From: Artocarpus heterophyllus
Taxonomy: Eukaryota; Streptophyta; Magnoliopsida; Rosales; Moraceae
DNA length: 64,000 nucleotides
Assembly: GCA_025403435.1 (NCBI GenBank)
Contig: CM046333.1
Coordinates: forward strand, 10,627,770 to 10,691,769
Direction of reading: 5' to 3'
This document shows positions 11,119 through 23,400 of this stretch, in pieces. Made by a program: the position numbers and the translations under genes. How positions within the stretch are numbered: the stretch's first letter is position 1; every line of letters begins with the position of its first letter. The notes under the pieces were generated by a model, which saw nothing but the letters and a program-made list of their open reading frames with translations, did no database searches and was not told where the DNA came from.

Positions 11119-13247
11119 ATGAGTGTAAAGAAGTTCACATGGAAATGCATACTTCCTGGCTGTTGGAAGGCACAGAACCCTGAATTAGAACCAAGAAAAG
11201 AGGCCCCAATGCAAACTTCTTTCCGGAGGCTGTCTATTTCAGATGTAAGCGATCCCAGCTCACCGATGCTTGCTGACGATCTCTCGAATTCTGTCATTGG
11301 CTCAAAGCTTCACACTGTTTTCCTTAGCAGAGCTCAGTGGCATAACAAACAACTTCTTGTGGAGTAATTTGCTCGGAGAGGGCGGGTTTGGGCCGGTGTA
11401 CAAGGGATTCATTGACGACAAGCTTAGGCCTGGCTTGGAGGCTCAGCCTGTTGCTGTCAAACTACTTGACTTGGATGGCCTGCAAGGCCATAGAGAGTGG
11501 CTGGTTAGTTAATTTCCTCTGCTTTTATTATATGAGCATATTCAAGGCACTAAGATGTAACGTAATAATTTGATCAAAGTCCTTTTATTCATATTTTCTT
11601 TTTTTTTTTCTTTGTTGTAGGCAGAAATAATTTTCCTTGGGCAGTTGAGGCATCCTAATCTTGTGAAGCTGATTGGATATTGTTGTGAGGAGAAGCACAG
11701 GCTTCTAGTCTATGACTACATGGCTAGAGGCAGCTTAGAAAATCATCTGTTCAGAAGTAAGATATTGACCTATTATTGCATATCTATATATATATTTAAA
11801 CTTGGGGTAAGGATTTGAACTTACAACACAGGTAAAACCAAATGTAGATTTATCGCTAGATTATACTTGCGATCATTATATATTACCTCCTTTTGTCTCT
11901 CTTTGTCCCTCATCTCGTTTAATGAAACGCAGGATACACTGCTGCCTTGCCATGGTCAGCTAGAATGAAAATTGCTTTTGGAGCAGCAAAGGGATTAGCC
12001 TTTCTCCACGAGACAGATAAACCTGTGATATTCAGAGATTTTAAGACTTCAAACATTTTGTTGGACACTGTAAGCTCTCTCTCTTCTTTCGTCAACACCT
12101 TACGACTGTGACCGGGAACAAGTTTGGTTTTGCTGATATATTGTCTTTCCAAAATTACCTCATCATTCCATTAAAATAAACATTTGAAAATCTATATCCT
12201 TTAAAATAAAAATCTTTTCATTGTTGTTAATATTATTATTTTTTATTTCAGGACTATACGCCTAAACTTTCAGATTTTGGATTAGCAAAGGATGGCCCGG
12301 AAGGAGAAGACGCACATGTAACTACTACACGTATAATTGGCACTCAGGGGTATGCTGCCCCGGAGTACATCATGAAAGGTGAAAATCCACCACTTCTAAT
12401 ATATTTCTTCATTAAAAAAAAAAAGGCTATAAGTTTGAAAAAAGAGGAAGAAAAGGGAATTTTACAACAGGAAATTTAGTCGTTGATTACTATTTTGAGT
12501 AGTCATATTAAAAATTTGTAGCACAAAGTCATAAATATAGAATTACTTTAAGTCATAAACTAGACAATTGAAAAATTAATTCAACAATTAAAGTAACACT
12601 CCTTATTGGGATTAAAAAGTGATCGTTCTTACCATTAAAAAAAAGAGTCAGTTTAATACATTTTGTTATTATTTTTTAAGCCTGACCCAATTGAGATATC
12701 CAAAAATCCAGGTCATTTGACTACCAAAAGTGACGTGTATGGCTATGGGGTAGTTCTACTAGAGCTTCTAACAGGCAAACGATCCATTGACAGAATTCGT
12801 CCAAGTCGTGAGCAGAGCCTTGTGGAATGGGCAAGACCTCTTTTGAAGGACCCCAAAAAGCTTGACCGTTTTATGGACCCCAAACTGGAGGGACAATTTT
12901 CAACCAAAGGTGCCCAAAGGGCAGCTCTTTTGGCCTACAAATGCTTGAGCCACAACCCCAAGTGTCGTCCCACTATGAGCGATGTGGTCACAATCTTGGA
13001 GCCTCTTTTGGACTTAAACGACTGGTTTTTTGAACCATTTGTCTACGTCGTACCACCAACTGATGATGAAAGTGCTGTTACCATAGACTGTTTTGTGAAG
13101 GAGAAAGATGGCAACGAGGAGAATGGCCGCCGGGGTGGTTGGCGGCGCCGGATTAAGTCGACTATGTCTTTGGTTGCTTACTCGGATACGTCGTTGTGTA
13201 GGAAGTTTGGAAATAGTTTAGAATCACCTAAAAATTGTGCGGATTGA
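11119..13247 (+). CDS. RIPK/PBL-type receptor-like cytoplasmic kinase (RLCK VII), one frameshift
   Basis: A Ser/Thr kinase of the RLCK VII class, which relays signals from plasma-membrane immune receptors. Five exons fit GT-AG rules: 11119-11503, 11621-11756, 11933-12069, 12252-12378 and 12712-13247. Removing one base gives about 439 residues, the family's size. Motifs in order: N-terminal VKKFTWKC, Gly-loop [12 protein letters not shown], catalytic Lys in [24 protein letters not shown], catalytic loop [13 protein letters not shown] (the family usually has Tyr for the first Phe), [21 protein letters not shown] and [17 protein letters not shown] Cys-rich start without a transmembrane segment suggests membrane attachment by acylation (inference). 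Oddity: exon 1 changes frame between 11311 and 11325, just before SLAELSGIT, so as written the ATG frame stops at 11367. This is either a one-base assembly insertion or a disabling mutation. Closest type is RIPK, which phosphorylates RIN4; orthology is not proven. Confidence 0.85.
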
Positions 13248-15087
13248 GAAAGGCAAGTGGAAATTGATTCCACAAATGACAAGAAGGAATAAGTTCTTTG
13301 TGTAAGTTTGATCAAGTTTGTAATAGAATTCAAGTTATAGACAAAGAAAGGGAATGAAAGGAAAAGCAAGCTCCTATGCCTCTGGGATAGCCTGAATTTG
13401 ATGTCGAGTCCACTCCACTTGAGTATGGTCTAAATATACCGGGAGTTTGGATCAGGTGCGATTTGCGGCAGGTGTGAGTTCGATCCCGTCTTGTGCTCAA
13501 CGTAAGCCCTTCCACAACAACAACAATATTAGACAAGGAATTTTTAGAGATTATTAAGGATTAAAATGAGAGCCGCTCAATTGACTTTTTAAAATATCTT
13601 TTGGGATCTCTTTTTTGTGGTCCTTTTTAGGTTTTTTTAAACTTTAAAGGTTGAAAATTTGTGAAAATGTATATGATGTTGTATGTAAACCGGTATGGTC
13701 CTCTTTAGACCATGTCTTGAATTTTACAAAATCCGACGGCTTAAAAACACCTCTAGTGTGAACAAATGAAACAAAAATGACCCTTAAAATAAATGGTGAG
13801 AATTTTCGTAAGTTAGCAAGTAAAAGTTATTACAAACTTTACTGAATTTACTCATAAATAAATTGGTAAATTTAAAATTTACTCATATTTATCCCATGAA
13901 TAAATCTAGTAAATTTGGTATTGTAATTTATTCCATGATCAAATTTGATAAACTTGAGATTCACTTATATACTCACATGAATCCTCAAGTTATATACATT
14001 TTTTTTATCAATATTACTAGTCTTTATTTACATAATATTTACTATTTCTCATTATGAACTCATTTTTACACTTAGAAATCTTCTTTCAATATTAAAAATA
14101 CTATTTCTTTAAACATGTAGTCTGTAAACTATTTTGTAGGGAGTAGTGAGCTAATAAAGGATATTTACTATTTCTCATTATAAACTCATTTTACCTTTAC
14201 AAATCTTTTTTAAATATACTATTTATTTAAAATTGAGTCTATAAACTATTATGTAGGGAGTATATGAGCGATTTGTTATTGTAAATATTCGAAACTAAGC
14301 TACTAACTTAAAATTTTCATCTTATTTTCATGTTAATATTCTTAAAATAAATGTATTAATTATAAATAAAAAGTTATCTAATCTATTTATAGTTTTTTTG
14401 GCGTTCATTAATCCCCATATAGCCACCTTATGACACAAAGATAAGAGTAGCGTGAAAAGTAAAAAATAAAAAAAGACGAGCAGGTAAAATTTAATCCATT
14501 TCTATTTTTTTTTTTCATTTTCTCTCTTCGTGTTTTTAGGGGATTTTAGTTAGTTTTACTTTACATGTTCGGCTGAATTTTTGTTAGGTGGTTTTTTTTA
14601 AGGATATTCTTTGTTAGGTGCTAAATCTCCTTAGATTGTGATGATCTATTTATAAAGCAAAGAAGATTATGTGTTAATTTTGCTAGATTGTCCCTTCGAA
14701 TATTAATCATAATTCTTATTCTTATTTTATCTAATTTCTAACTTAAAAAAAAAAATCGTATCTCTATTTGGATTACTTTGTTCCCCATGTTTTATTCCAA
14801 GGAAAGGATATAATATACGCTTCAATATCTAATTCTGATTCTGTTTTAAACTTCTTTCCGTTTCATTCGGCCAAAAATAATAATAATAATAATAATAACT
14901 CCTTTATCCGTATCAACTTCAAACTGTCCCCTGATCTGTATCTATATCTTTATATATGTGTATATATACTGGTTTACACACAAAAAGCTCACTCATATTT
15001 AAGTAGCTTGTTTCTCGTGGTACCTTGTTGCGTTTTTCATATTCTCCGTTTTGTGTTTGCGTTCCGAGAAAATCAGTAATCTTAATC
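13248..15087. other. Intergenic with a diverged tandem duplication
   Basis: No coding region recognised. An imperfect direct duplication of about 126 bp runs roughly 14041-14160 and 14167-14285 (both begin ACTATTTCTCATTAT and end near a TAGGGAGTA). An AAT triplet run lies at about 14874-14898. A TATA-like stretch (TTTATATATG, about 14949-14959) roughly 130 bases before the cupin ATG is a plausible core promoter. Confidence 0.55.
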
Positions 15088-17276
15088 ATGTCGAATATTG
15101 ATCTTTCACCAAAGCTGTCGAAGAGAGTGTACGGAGGCGATGGTGGGGCCTATTATGCATGGTCTCCATCTGAGCTGCCCACGCTTCGCGAAGGGAATAT
15201 CGGAGCGGCCAAGCTCGCTCTTGAGAAGAATGGCTTCGCTCTTCCTCGCTATTCTGATTCTTATAAGATTGCCTGCGTTCTCCAAGGTAAAATTTTCCCT
15301 CTATTTATTTATTAATTATCAATAAGTATTTGTTTTCTTTTATTTATTATCTTTATCAGTATCTGTTTTCTTTTATTCCTGGTTTGTCTACATTATGTAT
15401 TTCAATGCATATAGTTTGGCTTTTTTTTCCATCTTCTGTAAGGTTTTCAGTACTCGTATGGTTATTTTACAATTAATATTAATTTTATTGTTATTTTTTA
15501 TGTTTATAATAGGCAGAGTGAATTAGATGTTAATGCATGGGGTGTATTTTGACGGTGTATTTAAATTTAAATATCAAGAAAAAAAAAGTATGATCCTTAT
15601 TTGTTTTTTAATTTCTCTTCATAATTAACTATTTTGTATTTTTCTCTTTGTGTCATTCACAGAATCGAAATCGTGCCCTGTAAATTCTGCTTTTGAGCAT
15701 TTTGTAGCTTGCATACACATATTTTAATTATACATAATTTTTGTTGATTATACATATCGTAAAATAGTATGATTAACCTCCACAACATAACATATCTTTG
15801 CTTTGTTCAGGAAACGGTACGGTTGGAATAGTCCTTCCAGGATCAGAAGAGAAGGTGGTTGCAATCAAGAAGGGAATGCCATTGCCCTCCCATTCGGTGT
15901 TGTCACATGGTGGTACAACAAGGAGGACACTGAGCTTGTTGTCCTCTTCTTGGGTGACACTTCCAAGGCTCACAAGTCCGGCGAATTCACCGACTTCTTT
16001 CTCACCGGCTCCAACGGAATTTTCACCGGCTTCTCCACCGAGTTTGTCAGCCGGGCATGGGACTTGGAAGAGAATGTGGTTAAGACCCTCGTCAGCAAGC
16101 AGCCTGGCCAGGGCATTGTCAAGCTCAAGGAAGGATTTAAGCTGCCCGAGCCTAAGAAGGAGCACCGCGAGGGGCTGGCGTTGAACTGCGAGGAGGCTCC
16201 TTTGGATGTCGACATCAAAGGCGGCGGACGGGTGGTGGTTTTGAACACTAAGAACCTTCCTTTGGTTGGTGAGGTTGGGCTTGGGGCTGACCTTGTTAGG
16301 CTGGATGGAAGTGCCATGTGCTCCCCTGGATTCTCTTGTGACTCTGCTCTCCAAGTCACGTATGTTGTTAGGGGAAGTTGGCGTGTCCAAGTTGTTGGTG
16401 TTGATGGCAAAAGGGTCTTGGAAACGACTGTTAAAGGGGGTAATCTGTTCATCGTGCGTAGGTTCTATGTTGTCTCCAAGATTGCCGACCCGGATGGCTT
16501 GGAATAGTTCTCTATAATCACAACTCCAAAGTAGGTGAATTTATCTAAATATCCAAAGAACAAATATTTACCGATGACCCACTAATAAATGGTGTGCCTC
16601 ACATTATAGGATGTACACATAAAATTCGTAATTTATTAATTGTGGTGTTTAATATAAACGATGCTTTAAATACATTTCAATCGAAAAGGTATTTTTCATT
16701 GTTGTTGTTTCTTAGGAGATGAAAAAAAAAAAACAAATTCTTAATATATGTTGTCATTTGTAGCTCTTTCTGCTGTTACTTTTGTTTTTGTTTTTTTTTT
16801 TTTTCCAAAACAAATGTTGTTGCTTTTTATACACATACAAACTTTTTTAAATCATAAATACACATACTAACTATGTGTTTGGCTAAAGGTGGTTTATCCA
16901 CTAACTTAGTTATAAACAGTGTAAAACTTTCACATACTATAGTAAAAAAAAAAAAAGTTACTAGTGTAAAGCTCTCACATTTTAACCAATGGTTTCCACC
17001 ACCAAGCCAAACACCCTATAAGTGTTTTTTTTTTTTTTTTTTGTTATAGATGTTACAGTCTTAAGGATTAGTGTTTGATGTAAAGATTAATTTTTGATTT
17101 TGTTGTTGGTTTGTTTGCAGCCCAAAATATTCACCCACTTGGCTGGAAGGACTTCGGTGTGGAAGGCTTTATCTCCTCAGGTGCTCGAGGCTTCATTCAA
17201 CGTGGAATCTGACGTGGAGAAGCACTTCCGATCGAAGAGGACTTCTGATGCTATTTTCTTCCCTCCACCAAACTAG
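15088..17276 (+). pseudogene. Two-domain 11S-globulin-like cupin (cytosolic glutelin type-A-like), three lesions
   Basis: Related to plant RmlC-like cupin proteins annotated as glutelin type-A-like or legumin-like, with two beta-barrel domains and no signal peptide. Exons: 15088-15286, 15811-16530 and 17121-17276. With lesions discounted the product is about 357 residues, the family's length. Blocks: MSNIDLSPKLSKRVYGGDGG; first cupin TVGIVLPGSEEK and ALPFGVVTWWYN; linker LPEPKKEHREGLALN; second cupin CDSALQVTYVVRGSWRVQVV; C-terminus HFRSKRTSDAIFFPPPN. Lesions: a one-base loss in the GGG run near 15872, a stop TAG at 16505-16507 where the family has Trp, and a frame mismatch at the exon 2/3 junction, best explained by two extra A's in the A-run at 17124-17127. 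Three independent breaks favour a pseudogene; local assembly errors remain possible. Intron 2 holds a MITE. Confidence 0.8.
16872..17018. repeat. MITE in intron 2 of the cupin locus
   Basis: Begins TGTGTTTGGCTAAAGGTGG and ends with the inverse (CCACCACCAAGCCAAACACCC), with a central AGTGTAAAGCTCTCACAT core. The terminal inverted repeats and core match other short copies in this window (20023-20177, 59014-59194). Its superfamily cannot be settled because the target duplication is ambiguous. Confidence 0.75.
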
Positions 17277-18049
17277 ACAAAACATTTTCATTATTGGGCG
17301 TTCCAATAAAAAGCTCCAAGGACAATCATTTTCTAAGGTTGTGAGCTCTTTGTTCAAATTATTTAGATTTATATTTGGATTTAGGTCATGTTTATATTAG
17401 CGTTAGGATTATTTAAAGTATTAAGAATTATATTTTCTTTCGAGTTAAATCAGCTTTAGGATTTGCTTCCCATAAGGACGTCTATGTTATGTTTATTTTG
17501 AGGAATTGAATAGTATTTTTCATTCCAATTACTATTTAGAATAGTAATAGATCTTCACATTCATTTTCTTCCTCCTCTTCTTTTATTCATCTAAACTGGC
17601 CTCATTGCTTTACTCATCAAAAAAAAAAAAAAAAAAACTGCCTCGTTGCTTCATTTATTTATTTTTGTGAATACAATGCTTTAATGATTGAGTAATACCA
17701 CCTCCTTTTTTTTTCTTTTTTTTTTTAAATTAAGCTTTCTTGCAAGATTAACACTGAAATTGGTTACTCCTAAAAAAAAAGTTTATTTCTTTATTTTTTT
17801 AGAACAAATTGGCTGTTGCTACTAGTCGATGTTGATTTTTACAGATAAACAATCCTAATTAATTAATGATAATATTGAGAAATTTGAGAATAGACAAAAA
17901 CCTACCCATGCATCAAACATTTAAATGAGAAGCTCAACAACCACTTTTCGACCAATTGCACTTTTTTCTTCCAAGCAGCCCCTTAAACATCACACACACA
18001 CACATATATATATATATCTTCCTTCCTTTCAACCTATTGCTACCAAATA

Positions 18050-18240
18050 TACAATTTTTTTTGTGTAAACCATCCGGTATCCGGACATACCCAACTAATT
18101 TGAATTTGAGCCGGATTGGACCCTACAGTAGAGAAAACTCTTCCAACAAATACATCTCCATACATAAGGCTCTAACCCGAGACCTTACTTAAGGAAGAAT
18201 GAGCTCCTTACCACCCAATCCCACGTGTTGTTGGTTACCA
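18050..18240 (-). mobile_element. tRNA-derived SINE-like copy
   Basis: Read on the minus strand from about 18240, there is a box-A-like TGGGTGGTAAGG and about 30 bases later a degenerate box-B-like CGGGTTAGAGCC, as in the RNA polymerase III promoter of tRNA-derived SINEs. About 130 bases of unique body follow and end in an A-rich tail (the T-run at 18055-18062 on the plus strand). No flanking duplication was established. Confidence 0.5.
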
Positions 18241-18732
18241 AATATACCATTTAATTTCTGTAACACCTGATTTGATGTGAGACAACCTAACCCTAATAGG
18301 CCTTGTTGAAAGCATGAATTTCATTGCCTCATTTCCACTATATTAATTATTAATTAACTGATTCGCCTATTTGTTTCAACCAAACATAGAAAAAGTCCTC
18401 ATTAAGGTGGTATCTATCCACAACTGCTTAACATTTTAAACAAAACGAAAAATTGTAGCAATATCTTGACCCTTGTGTAGTGTTTTTGTAATTATACCGA
18501 CTAGCTTTCAATTGTCAAAACGTTCGCCAATAAAAATCACATTGCGAGCGATGGGTAGCTGTACCTTTCATTTTTTTTTTTTTTACTTTTTGTTTGGGAT
18601 GAAAAGAGATGGATACATGCACTTTTTTTAAATGGCCTTTAAAAAGAGAAACAATAAGAATAAGAAAATACAAAAAAAAAAGAAAAGAGAAGAAGACATT
18701 TAGGTCTTTTTATTAGGTAAAAGAACATTTTT

Positions 18733-19200
18733 AGGGCGTTTGGGAAATATGATTAGAAGTTAGAACTTAAACTTTTGAATTAAAACCTATAGCATGTAAA
18801 ATCTTTATGCTATAACTTATTTTTACTGATTAATGTAGCATACAAGAGCTTTATATTGTAACACTTTGGTGGTCAGTACCACATCTTATGCATTACATTT
18901 TAAATTCAGCTTAAATTTTTACATTTTCTCAGTTAAAAGTTAATTTTCACAATAAAATTTTGATTAATATAGCATGTGAGAACTTTACACTGTAACACTT
19001 TAGTGGACAGTACCACATCTTATGCATTACATTTCAATTTTAACTGAGGAAAATGTAAAAATTATCAATTTTATTGTGAAAATTAACTTTTAACTAAGAA
19101 AATGTAAAAATTTAAACTGAATTTGAAATGTAATGTATAAGATGTGGTACTGTCCACTAAAGTGTTACAGTGTAAAACTCTCACATATCACAGTATAAAT
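18733..19200. repeat. Nested foldback (MITE-like) element
   Basis: Left arm 18857-18959 is largely complementary to 19066-19173. Matching landmarks are TAACACTTT…CAGTACCACATCTTATG on the left and GATGTGGTACTG…AAAGTGTTACAG on the right. The spacer (18961-19060) holds a second partial copy of the left arm, so two alternative hairpins can form. The same AGCATGTGAGAGCTTTACACTG-type core marks this as kin to the short MITEs in the window. The likely left end is AGGGCGTTTGGG at 18733; the right end is unclear. Confidence 0.75.
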
Positions 19201-19877
19201 TTAAAGTTTGCTACAATATAAGTATGTAGTTTCAACTACATAGTTTTAACCACTCTTCTAGGGTCCGTTTGGTAAATGGATTCGAATTAGTGAGATTTGA
19301 ATTAGGATTTGAGTTAGTGATTTAAATTGTTATCCGAATTGACGTTTGGATGTGCATTTAAGTTTTCATCTAAGTATGGAATAAAATTAGAATTTATGTT
19401 TGAAAAAGTAATGAAAATAGTTTTTGATTTATTAACAAATCTAATAAAATCTTAATGTTAATGATTCTAAAAAAATGCAATATGGATCTTAATTTATTCT
19501 ACTATTCACTAGGAACATAATGAAAAAAGAATCATTTTAATTTGATATCAAATGAAAAAGTTATGATTTTTTTCTCTCAAATATGAGAGAGAATTTTAAT
19601 TTTTAATAGTAGTAGAGATATCTAAGTCTCAAAAGTTTAGGAGGGAGTCAGAACTCTAAAAACTTAGATTCTTGATACTCAAAGGATTCAGATATTATGA
19701 GAAACAAACACATATCCAAAAGATTCTTGATACTCAAATATAAATTTAAGTTTATTAAATATACAAAATACTCAAAATAAACAACCCCTAAACACCACGT
19801 AAGAAGCTATAATTTTTGCAAACATAAGGATGCATGGTACAAAAATAAATTTTCTCAAATTTTAAAAAACTAGCAAT

Positions 19878-19960
19878 GGTCGCCTGTGAGACTCGAGCTC
19901 ACGCGGGGAAACCCCACTAACTTGGCAGGCCAGCGCCTTGACCCGTCGGCCCAGGGAACC
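19878..19960 (-). other. tRNA-like sequence, class II shape, probably a pseudogene or SINE head
   Basis: On the minus strand 83 bases fold approximately as a tRNA with a long variable arm. The acceptor arms are GGTTCCC and GGCGACC (one mismatch). The D-arm region GACGGGTCAAGGCGC is typical of Leu/Ser tRNAs. The anticodon stem-loop is CTGGC CTGCCAA GTTAG, followed by a GGGG/CCCC variable arm and a T-arm GTGAG CTCGAGT CTCAC. The anticodon position reads GCC, which does not fit a Leu or Ser identity, and the T-loop is degenerate, so a functional tRNA is unlikely. Confidence 0.4.
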
Positions 19961-20022
19961 ATCATTAACGAAGGGGTATTTTCTTTTCAATATATATTTA
20001 TTTTGTTTTACTTTTTATTTAT

Positions 20023-20177
20023 AGGGTGTTTGGAAGGGTGGTGAGAACCACTTTTACTGTAGCATGTGAGTGTAACATATTTTTTTATTGTTACTGTAAC
20101 ATATGAGAGCTTTACACTGTTCATAACTGAGATTGTGGTGGGAACTGAATGGTTCCCACCACTCTCAAACACCCCCT
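20023..20177. repeat. MITE upstream of GCR1
   Basis: Starts AGGGTGTTTGGAAGGGTGGT and ends with the inverse (ACCACTCTCAAACACCCCCT). The core has ACTGTAGCATGTGAG and GAGAGCTTTACACTG. It lies about 275 bases before the GCR1 ATG, so it may be in the promoter region. Confidence 0.8.
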
Positions 20178-20451
20178 TAGATTCCAAATGCCGGTTCCTT
20201 AACGCGTCCCTGCTTCTGGGGAGCACTTTCACCATATTGGCGCTACTGTAGATTTGGAACAAAATAATCGGCAGATATTAAATTAAAAAAAAAAAAGAAG
20301 AAGAAGAATAAAACTGACGAGCAAAATTTCGGACATTACTTTTCGATTTTTTCTTTTCGTTCATTTTCAAGTTTGGGTCGGTTTTCGAAATTTCCTTGAT
20401 TTAGATTAGCACTCAAAACGGAAATCGAATCAAAGTTTCGATATCTAAAAA

Positions 20452-23400
20452 ATGTCGGCGACGGCGCAAGTCGCCGGGAATCTGACGGCGCACGAGCGGC
20501 GGGTCCTGACGGCGGTTAACGCCGGAGCAGCGAGCTTATCGTTCGTCGGTTCGAGCTTCATAGTCCTCTGCTATGTCCTGTTCAAAGAGCTCCGCAAGTT
20601 CTCTTTCAAGCTCGTCTTCTATCTCGCCCTCTCCGTAAGCCTCCTTTTACCTCATCAACTTCTCTGAAGACAAACATGTGTTGTTAGATCTAAGTGGAAT
20701 GGAATTTCATATTTTCTTTTCTCTAAATTCCTATTATGGAAGCTGAATTTCGCAGTACTTTTTCCCTCTCTAATTGTCGCGATTCGAACTCTTAGCGCTA
20801 ATGCTAAATGAGAAGTGCAATGCCGTTGTTCTGAAGCTTTGATAGTGGTTATAAAAGATCTTGGAACGTTTAATTTTGTCAGGAATTTCTTTGATCTTGA
20901 AGAATTGTTTAAAATTGAGTATTTGATTTGGAGGTTTTGCATAAAAATGGCAGCAGAAAACAATCCCAATACATTTTATATCCTTGTTATGTGTCCGGAA
21001 AAGAGTTCTTTCATGTTCATTTGAAACGGTTTTGACTAATTGAGATTTTTGAGATGTATATCTACTAAAATGTTGTTTTTTTATTTTATTTATTTTTTAT
21101 TTTATTTTAGGACATGATGTGTAGCTTGTTCAGCATGGTTGGGTACGCTTTCTGGACTTGGAGAAGTTGCAGTTGGGTATTTCATATATGTTATGTGATT
21201 CATCTGATGTTGGCTTTGTATGACTTATAGTACTCTTGTGCAGGGATCCATCCAAAGGGTTCTTTTGCTATGCTCAGGGTTATAGCACTCATTTCTTCTG
21301 CGTGGCATCTTTCCTATGGACCACAACTATAGCCTTTACTCTTCATCGTACCTGTCGTTAGGCACAAAACCGATGTTGAGGATTTGGAGGCCATGTTTCA
21401 CTTGTATGTTTGGGGTATGAGTCTTGTCTTGTCGCTGCCTAAAAACTTATTGTTTCTTCTCTAGCTTTTAGTTCTTCTGCAGTTTCAGAATATGAGTTCA
21501 TACTTGCTGTGCTTGTGCGCTTTGAATTTTGCTTTTTAGTGTGCTTTGTTTTAGTATTTGCAGCTCATTTGAGTGATAACTTGCTCTTTTTAGGAGCTTC
21601 ATTGGTTATGACTGTCATACGCTCTTTTGGGAATAACCATGCTCACTTAGGCACATGGTGTTGGACACAAACAAGCACCGGAAAGGCAAGTGATTAGCAG
21701 CTATTGGCTGCAAGGAAGTAGACCCAAGTTTGTAATATTTTCAGTTTGATTATTCTAACAATCTGGTCATTTTTGGATAAAGAACCAGGACAATGGCACG
21801 GTTTTTTTTCCATATTTCAGCTGCATTTAAATTAATTCTTTGATGTAATTGCCTTTTTCTTTCCCTGCTTACTTGTAGTTATAGTCTCATTTTCCTGCCT
21901 ATTTGTAGGTGGTCCACTTCATAACGTTTTATATACCACTCTGGGGTGCAATTCTTTACAATGGTATTACGTATTTTCAAGTGATACGGATGTTGAACAA
22001 TGCAACTCGCGTAGGCCTTCCTCTCGCCCATATTTTTTTTTTCATACACAAGTCATTTGTTTTCTGGGATTATTCTTATGCTTTGCGAATTTCAGATTGG
22101 CCGTGGGAATGTCAGACCGAGCATATCTGTCAGACACAAGAGCAGACATGAAGGTATGTGGTGTTGAACAAGTTTACTAGGGTCAGTTCAGGAGATCAAT
22201 GTACTATGGTTCATACATATATAGACAGCAGAAATATAAATTCAGGAATCAACTTGATAAAGAGATATTGTTGGAAGATGTAATAACTACAATAGTTGTA
22301 CTTTTCCTTTGTTTTGCTTCATTAATGTACTTATTTATTCGTTTTTTCTCACAGGCTTTAAATCGTTGGGGATATTATCCACTTATTCTGATAGGATCAT
22401 GGGCTTTTGGCACAATAAACCGCATTCATGACTTTATTGAGCCTGGTCATAAAATCTTTTGGCTTTCAGTTCTTGATGTTGGGACAGCCTCACTTATGGT
22501 AATTCTATAACCCAACCAGGACTGCTACTGTTGAGCTAATTTTTGCTATTTATTTCGTGTGGGATTAACAGTCTTCCCTTAAGATTATGTGCAAGCGTGC
22601 TTATCAGCTTATGTCTGTCACGATTTCGTTTAATCATTGAACTTGAATATTGGATAGAAAGTAATGTTTGTGGAGATTCTTTTGTAACCTTTATTGTGCA
22701 TAACAAGCTTACTCGAATCCCGTATTTTAGGCAATTATAGCTAGGATATGTCAACTTTTCCCCCCCTTGTAGTAATTATGGTAATCTGATTTTAGATATG
22801 TTGCATTGAGTAATCCATCTCGTCAGTTTTTAGTGCAAGGACCAATTTATATATATGAAATAAAGGGATTTGTTAATTTATTGCTTTTTTAAAAAACTGA
22901 GTAAATTAATTCATATTCTTGTTTTAGGGCCTATTTAACTCAATCGCCTATGGCCTAAACGCTTCAGTGCGACGAGCAATTTATGAAAGATTGGACCTGT
23001 AAGTCACCGATCTCTTTTTTCACTTTAATAAATCCTCAGCGTGATGATAATTTATACCTAGCATTTATGTCTTAGCATCTTGACTGTCTATTGGGACCTG
23101 TATATCTGTTCAAAACATGGTCTCTTGTCTGTTGACGTGTGTGCTACCTATCATAATACGTCTTCAATACATGCCACGTGTTAGTATGTGGAGATTATCT
23201 GATACATGGTTCTTGGTATGTCTGAATCTATGAAGTTAGGTTTCTAGCGCAGCTGGTGTTGCTCCTTCTAAGCAATCTTCATTGTTATACTATTAGTTTT
23301 GACTCCTTTCGAAAGATACAGTAGGCTATTTATTGTTTATCAGATTATAATTTTACTTACCCATGCTAATTGCGGTTATGTGGTTTTCTAATTCATTGAA

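Noticed and set aside
13395..13520. GAGTTCGATCCCG box-B-like motif suggesting a SINE
   Set aside because: No matching box A at the expected distance and no tail or target duplication seen.
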